DNA of 64,000 nucleotides from Steromphala cineraria (taxonomy: Eukaryota; Mollusca; Gastropoda; Trochida; Trochidae): assembly GCA_916613615.1 (NCBI GenBank), contig OU744723.1, positions 61,388,239 to 61,452,238 on the forward strand. Direction: 5' to 3'. The notes beneath the pieces were generated by a model. The model ran no database searches. It was given only the letters and a program-made list of their open reading frames with translations, and was not told the origin of the DNA. This document shows, one piece after another, positions 58,660-64,000 of this stretch (the first letter of the stretch is position 1; each line of letters starts with the position of its first letter). The position numbers and the translations under genes are program-made.

Positions 58660-58954
58660 TACCGTATTTCCTCAAAAACACGCCGGGGCTCGAATAGAGG
58701 CCGGGGGTATGGGTGTTTAAAGTAAATACACGTCGGGTCTCGAAAAGACACCGGGTCTCAAATAAACGCCGGGTGATAAATTGATTAATTAATGCTCCCG
58801 TAGTTGAATTGAAATAAACTGTTTCCCATTTACATCATCTATAATATTTGTTTCCTACTAAAAAATAAATAGACGCCAGTCTCGAATACACGCGGGGGGT
58901 AAAGGGGGTCTGAAAAAATACACGCCAGGGGCGTCTATTTGAGGAAATACGGTA
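58660..58954. mobile_element. 295-bp MITE flanked by TA
   Basis: TACCGTATTTCCTCAAA at the left and TTTGAGGAAATACGGTA at the right are perfect inverted ends, with the outer TA shared as in Tc1/mariner-type insertions. The interior repeats CACGCCGGG and GTCTCGAATA-like phrases. No ORF. Confidence 0.8.
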
Positions 58955-58959
58955 CTTGA

Positions 58960-60022
58960 AATAGACATTGTTTCTCCAATCAGAGTCAATTTTTCAACTT
59001 CTCATTATATATAAAAACAGTTATGCATTTCAGTATTATCAAAACTGATGTTATGTTGAAAATGGATGAATATAGTGTTGAGCTCGTGTGTAAAATAGTT
59101 ACCGACCTCGACCTCGGGTTGCAGAGAAAAGTAAATTCCCAATATATTTCCAAAATAAACAGACATGACATCAATCCAGTTCCTTCCTTCATCTGAACAT
59201 CCGATAAAAAAAACACCTCCGTCTAACCTTGTTAGACATCTGGTCTCTAAACTTTATTATCTGAAGTCCTTGTTCAGAATATACAGCTTTTAAACAGAAC
59301 TTTGCACACAGAGCTTAACAGCAGGATGACTGATCGCCCAGACTGACGAATTAACCACGCTACAGCTCACCCTCTGCGGTGACCCTCCCAAAGCTGTCCT
59401 AACAAAGGGTTTCGACAGCAGCCAAACATGGTCACAACAACGGAATACACTATTACGACACGCTGAAAAGCTCTTTTTGCCACACATTAAACCACATTTA
59501 AAATGTTCATTAACGTGTCAATGAATTGTAAAAAATCAGAATCTTAAACCTATTACAAGACGAACATACAAGTTAGCATGGTAAAGAATAACAATGCACT
59601 TAAATTTGGAGGTCCAGCAAACTGCATTGAATTTGGGAGGTTTACATCTAACCCATCCCCCCCCTCCTCCTCTTAAGGATAAGGCCTCTTTAAGGCCGAT
59701 TGACTTAAGAATTTTGAACGATGTACAACAAAATTCTGCTGTAACTCATAGGTCCCTCATAAAAAAATAATATCAATTGCCCGTCTGTGAATCTAGATGT
59801 GTCTGATGTGATGCAGAATGTGACGCGGTTCAAATGTCACTCTTGTAAAGTAAAAAACAAAATCTATTTGAAATGACTAGAATAGGAGAATAGAAATTGT
59901 TGGTTGATTGTAAGAATAAAACAATTGTTCGTTCCGAAACCCATGTTACCACAGCGTCCCAAAATAAGGTGACGTAACACCATAACATCCATTGACATTG
60001 ACATTGACAGCTGCGCCCCCCC

Positions 60023-60054
<32 letters not shown>

Positions 60055-61030
60055 ACCCCAAACCACAATCATATACACAACATACATGCTAATATTGGTT
60101 ATTTTATGGACGCTTCTCGTGTAATATATACACGATCTTTCAATGGGAAAAGCAATACAATTACTGTTTCTTGAAATTAACTGAGGATACTATATCATCA
60201 TTCTCCGATACACACATCAAAGCTATTCTTAAACCACAAAACTGTTTTCAATGCTCATAGCAAGTACCATACAGGAGATGTGGATGTTATTTCGTTTCTG
60301 CAGCCGATCGACAAGATACAACATCCTGCTCATCACACGCGGCAAATGCATGTGAATAATTCGGATGCATTCCAAACCACGCCAAAGCCAACTGTGTTTG
60401 TATTCTAATTAATGAAGAGGCACAACCATGTCACCCTTTTAATTGTCTGTCGTCTTCTTCTATCAAAACCATTCATATAAACCAATCGCTGCTAAGTATT
60501 TCTTTCAGTCCTTGGCTCAGCGTACCATACGCTTTCCAAACATATCACGCTTTCCGCAAAACTTCTCACACATACTTATCGCCATCCTCTTTCACCCCCT
60601 TCGCTCTCCATACCCGCTACAAAAATCTGCAACTAGCTCCGCTCAAACCTCTTTCGCTGCTTCAAAACATATCCCTCTGCTTTTCCAAACTGCTCACATC
60701 CTCAATATGCATTATTCGAAAATCACAACCTGTCGTCAGGAAGACATCCCCTTGACTCCAAAACAAGACGTCCATGCTTCGCTCGCTAATATTTTGCCCC
60801 GTTTCAAAGTCCTAAATATTAACCTTGTGTGAAACGTCTTCAATCAAACTGGGTTTTTATTTCACCACAATTTTGCAAACATAGTATTCAATTATTGGTG
60901 ACTGTCTTTCTGCTACTGTCATACCAGTGACAGGATATCAGTTCGTTATATAAAGCCTTATGCAGATGTCAGAGAACGTCTTTAAACAAGTAAGCCTGTT
61001 AATTACACCTCTTGTCTGGCCCACATTGCC
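58960..61030. other. no gene recognised; poly-C tract
   Basis: A run of C residues interrupted by A (about 60008-60055) lies here, and its translation produces the Gly- or Pro-rich short frames. The 129-codon frame at 60443-60832 is Ser/Phe/Leu-rich without features I can support. Confidence 0.4.
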
Positions 61031-61154
61031 GTATTGTCATGTGTCATGACAGATGACAGATATATGTTACTTGTTACTAGGACCGTATCAGGTCAGTCCG
61101 GCAGGGGTGCTGGCTTTCCCCCCCAACCTTTCCGTTGTAGCACTAGAGCCTCTG

Positions 61155-61650
61155 TAAATCAAAATCGGAAAAGTAAAGAAATTGTTGGTATAAAATTACC
61201 AGGTTCAAGCGCTTCACCAAAGATATCTGCCTTTGCTGATGATGGACTGGTATTTTGTACAATTGATGCTTCGATTCGGGCACTTTTAAAAATGTGTACA
61301 AGCTTTGGCAAAGCATCAGGGTCAAACATAAATTATTCTAAAACAAATGGCATATTTATTGGGAAATGGATAACTAGATGCGACCATCCCTTCGGAACAT
61401 CTTCCATTGACCAGTCAAATATGTTAGGTGTAATAACATACAACAAGTGATGATCAAATCCTCCCTGTACTATCTAAACTTCGTAAAGTGTTAAACTTGT
61501 GCAAAGGGCGTGCACTTTCTATATATTGGGAATACAATAATGTGCAATATTCTGGGTTGAGCTAAATTGTGGTACCGTGGAGCAGTTATCCCAATGTCAA
61601 ACTTTTTCAGAGGGAGCCTATCAGGTGCTCCGTTTTGTATAAATCCATTA
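61155..61650 (+). pseudogene. degenerate LINE reverse transcriptase fragment
   Basis: In-frame pieces at 61160-61445 include KISAFADDGLVF, the catalytic FADD box of non-LTR RTs, followed by FGKASGSNINYSKT, a standard next motif. After a stop at 61448, related fragments continue in other frames: KLRKVLNLCKGRALS and LWYRGAVIPMSNFF, up to about 61610. Frameshifts and stops show it is an old dead copy. Upstream RT parts and the endonuclease are absent. Confidence 0.65.
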
Positions 61651-61659
61651 TAGTGGGAA

Positions 61660-64000
61660 GGGTTGGGGGTTACACATATACTTTCCAAATAGCAATCAAT
61701 GCAGCTAAAACATCTACAATCTCTTACTAAAGAAATCAGCAAAGTTGACATCTTTTGCAAAATAACGGCTATACCTCTCTCTACGGCGCTATCGCTCTGA
61801 TTTTATGTCTCTTCTTTCACCTCACTCCGAGACGATCCCTTTACTCTACCAGCAATGTCTTTCGGCTGTAAATTTGTTCGAATCGCTCTCTCATAACCCA
61901 ATGGTTAATTTTTCCACTAAGCAGTTCTACAACTGCCTTCTTTCAAAAATTTTAGAGAACAAAATTTAAAAGCTATCATCGAATAAAATTTGCTTCTGTT
62001 AGGCGTGATTTACATCACAGTTTCGTAGATAACATTCCAAAATAGCTCAATTATCGTCGACTCTCTCCCTCTTGGCTATCGATTATTTTGCCGTCACATG
62101 GCGGTCTCTCCTAGCTGTGTTCTTTGCTCTACTTCCATCTAAACTTCCGACTTCATTTTTATATTCTGTTCTTGTGTGAATGTGTTGTGGTCTGTTGTCT
62201 TCCAGTGGTTAAATATTCTCTCTAACTGCCTTGTTTCCAAATCCCATGAAATTATCTGTTTCGGACTTGTTCCAAAACTGCCAAATTCTCACCATTACGC
62301 TGTTTGTGTATACTGACAAAATATTCAATTTGGCTCACCCGTAATTTAAATAAATTCGAACACAAACGGCTCACCGGGAAGATATTGTCTTAAGTTTTAA
62401 AAGTTTCCTTAAAACACGTAATCGGGTCGACTTCTTTCGTTTTCCGTCTAACGTTTTTGCTTAATATTGGCTTTCATCATTAATCTTCTGTACAATTATC
62501 AACAATAAACTTTGCTTCCTTTTCTGAATGTCAATTGCCTTTAACACATAAAGCTTGTATGTATTTTGTAACTCATTTGTATCTGCACATCTGCACATGT
62601 TATTTTATTCCTCTGTGTATGCACCTCTGCGCATGATGCTTTATTCATCCCTGCATAATATATGTAATATAAGTTCGTGTATAAGTACCTTGGCGCATGT
62701 CTGTGTATTTTCCTCACAAATCTACTCCAGCGCATGCATATTGTGATGTTGTACTCATATCTTAATTTCATGCACCCATTTCATGTTGTGGTACTGGGTA
62801 GTATATTCTTATCATGTTGACCTTATATTATAAGCTTGCCTCTCATTTATGCCTTTCACCTCTTTCTATATTGTCATATGTCAGGGTCAATCCCTCATCC
62901 CAGCTGTGATATTTTCTCTCAGGGGTAGTGTCCAAAAACTCTCTGTCCAAGTTTGTACCAGCATTTTAATTTCATTTAGTCGTTCTCCTGAATAAATACT
63001 TATTATAAAAGAACGACCTCATTTTGTAGGAACACAGACTTTATCGACTGTTCTTATCTGCAGCTCCTTAGCGTAGCTCATTCGCTCCAGGTAACCAAGT
63101 CTTATTTAACATGCACAGTTATAAATCTTAAACTGATAAATGATACATGTATATTTCAAGTCTAGCGATGCTGGCTTAATCAATTGTCACGTCAGGTCCC
63201 CAGCTTTGGAAATTTAAATGGCAATCAAAGTCGGGCAACACTGCTTTCACTGACTAAACAAACAGCTTGACAACTCGCCCATCGCGCTTTGACAAACTTA
63301 TATGGTTTAAGAACGTCACTTTTGCTGTTTTAAGATCCCTCACCCATCTCATATATAACAATGTAACGATACTAAGTTTTTTATCAATTTATAACTGACG
63401 TCTTGCATATGTTTTGTAATTACGCTAATGTTTGGGACAGGTTTTTGTAAATATGTGTAAATCATCGCATATATAAGACCAAATAATATATTAATATCGT
63501 TAACAATAAGGAGTAGTTTCCATTTCACGTTTGTATATTTATTTCTTAAAAATGAAACTCTATGACATCAATTCTTCCTCACCCTATTGATCTCCAGGAT
63601 TATTTCAAAACAACACGATGCAATAAGACTTCTTGACTCGTGTAAGTAGAAGCATTATGGTATATTTTGCATCATTAACTCATGTTAGTCTTTGTGAGAT
63701 ACAACCATTATGAAGTCATCATCTGATAAATTAAATCCAATTGTTTTAAACTGTTTTAAACTGTTTTAAACTGTTTTCATATGCGTATTGTGAAAATGAC
63801 ATTCCATTTGCCTATGACCCATCGTCTTTATTTCCAGTGTGATTTTAAATAATGAGTGAGTTAGTTATTGTTTAAAGCGGCTTGGACAGTATTTCTGCAA
63901 CATTTCTGCCAAAAGCGGCGTAGAATAGTATGAAACATTGACATACATTGAGGACTGTGAATGTTGATTTTCTTCAAACACGAGAAAATTTCTATGTTGT
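61660..64000. other. no gene recognised
   Basis: 61.75-62.2 kb may hold decayed downstream parts of the same LINE (for example NCLLSKILEN), but this is weak. At about 62570-62740 a phrase like CATCTGCGCATG with TTTATTCCT recurs three or four times. TTTTAAACTG is tripled at about 63743-63775. Otherwise nothing. Confidence 0.3.

Noticed and set aside
59830..60174. Gly-rich or Pro-rich proteins
   Set aside because: Produced by a poly-C tract whose length may be unreliable.
60443..60832. 129-residue ORF as a gene
   Set aside because: Biased composition, no domain, no splice or promoter context.

Overview
The window is animal nuclear DNA: AT-rich, with introns bounded by GT/AG, no bacterial-style operons, and dominated by transposable elements and tandem repeats. 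Several repeat types (elements starting ATGCCCCCG, elements with GTCCGTCCGTCCG runs, a DIRS retrotransposon, a THAP transposase, a Crypton-like recombinase gene) fit a marine mollusc, most likely a bivalve. This is a judgement from repeat style, not a proven assignment. I recognise no complete ordinary host gene.

The centrepiece is a nested mobile element at about 14.28-28.23 kb. The outer element is a two-gene DNA transposon that I read as ISL2EU-like (PIF/Harbinger-related, 'PHIS' group). It has imperfect terminal inverted repeats of about 60 bp, flanked by TA. Two convergent spliced genes each start less than 100 bp inside an end. On the + strand is a SWIM zinc finger plus YqaJ-type (PD-(D/E)XK) nuclease; on the - strand is a THAP zinc finger plus DDE_Tnp_4 transposase. 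A 6.1-kb DIRS-type tyrosine-recombinase retrotransposon (18139-24223) lies exactly at the end of the last nuclease exon. It is nearly intact: inverted terminal repeats of about 180 bp, an internal complementary region joining the two end sequences, a gag-like ORF, an RT/RNase H ORF and a tyrosine recombinase ORF.

Other regions. 0.9-1.2 kb: tRNA-derived SINE with a 12-bp target duplication. 3.1-4.8 kb: hAT-like non-autonomous element. 5.6-6.4 kb: recent 210-bp duplication and a second SINE. 6.7-12.7 kb: 146-bp satellite with higher-order structure. 29.9-31.85 kb: satellite of about 193 bp carrying a 194-bp MITE with an 8-bp duplication. 33-35.3 kb: a few weak exon and promoter candidates. 35.4-38.45 kb: 148-bp satellite, with a second block at 42.2-42.9 kb. 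39.26-41.3 kb: decayed three-exon Crypton/DUF3504 recombinase-like gene. 41.3-42.2, 47.0-47.8 and 48.7-49.0 kb: dispersed short DNA-element copies. 49.48-50.91 kb: an ATGCCCCCG element split by a 5'-truncated LINE. 51.35-52.83 kb: 66-bp minisatellite open on both strands. 54.03-57.6 kb: GC-rich 20-bp minisatellite. 58.66-58.95 kb: TA-flanked MITE. 61.1-61.65 kb: degenerate LINE RT fragment. Most of the rest (42.9-48.2, 57.7-58.6, 59-61 and 61.7-64 kb) holds nothing I can name.

The transposase and nuclease genes form one transposition unit, now split by the DIRS element. The DIRS gag, RT/RNase H and recombinase ORFs form a second, independent unit. The satellite monomer at 6.7-12.7 kb is related in sequence to the ATGCCCCCG interspersed element at 49.5 kb, linking dispersed and tandem repeats.
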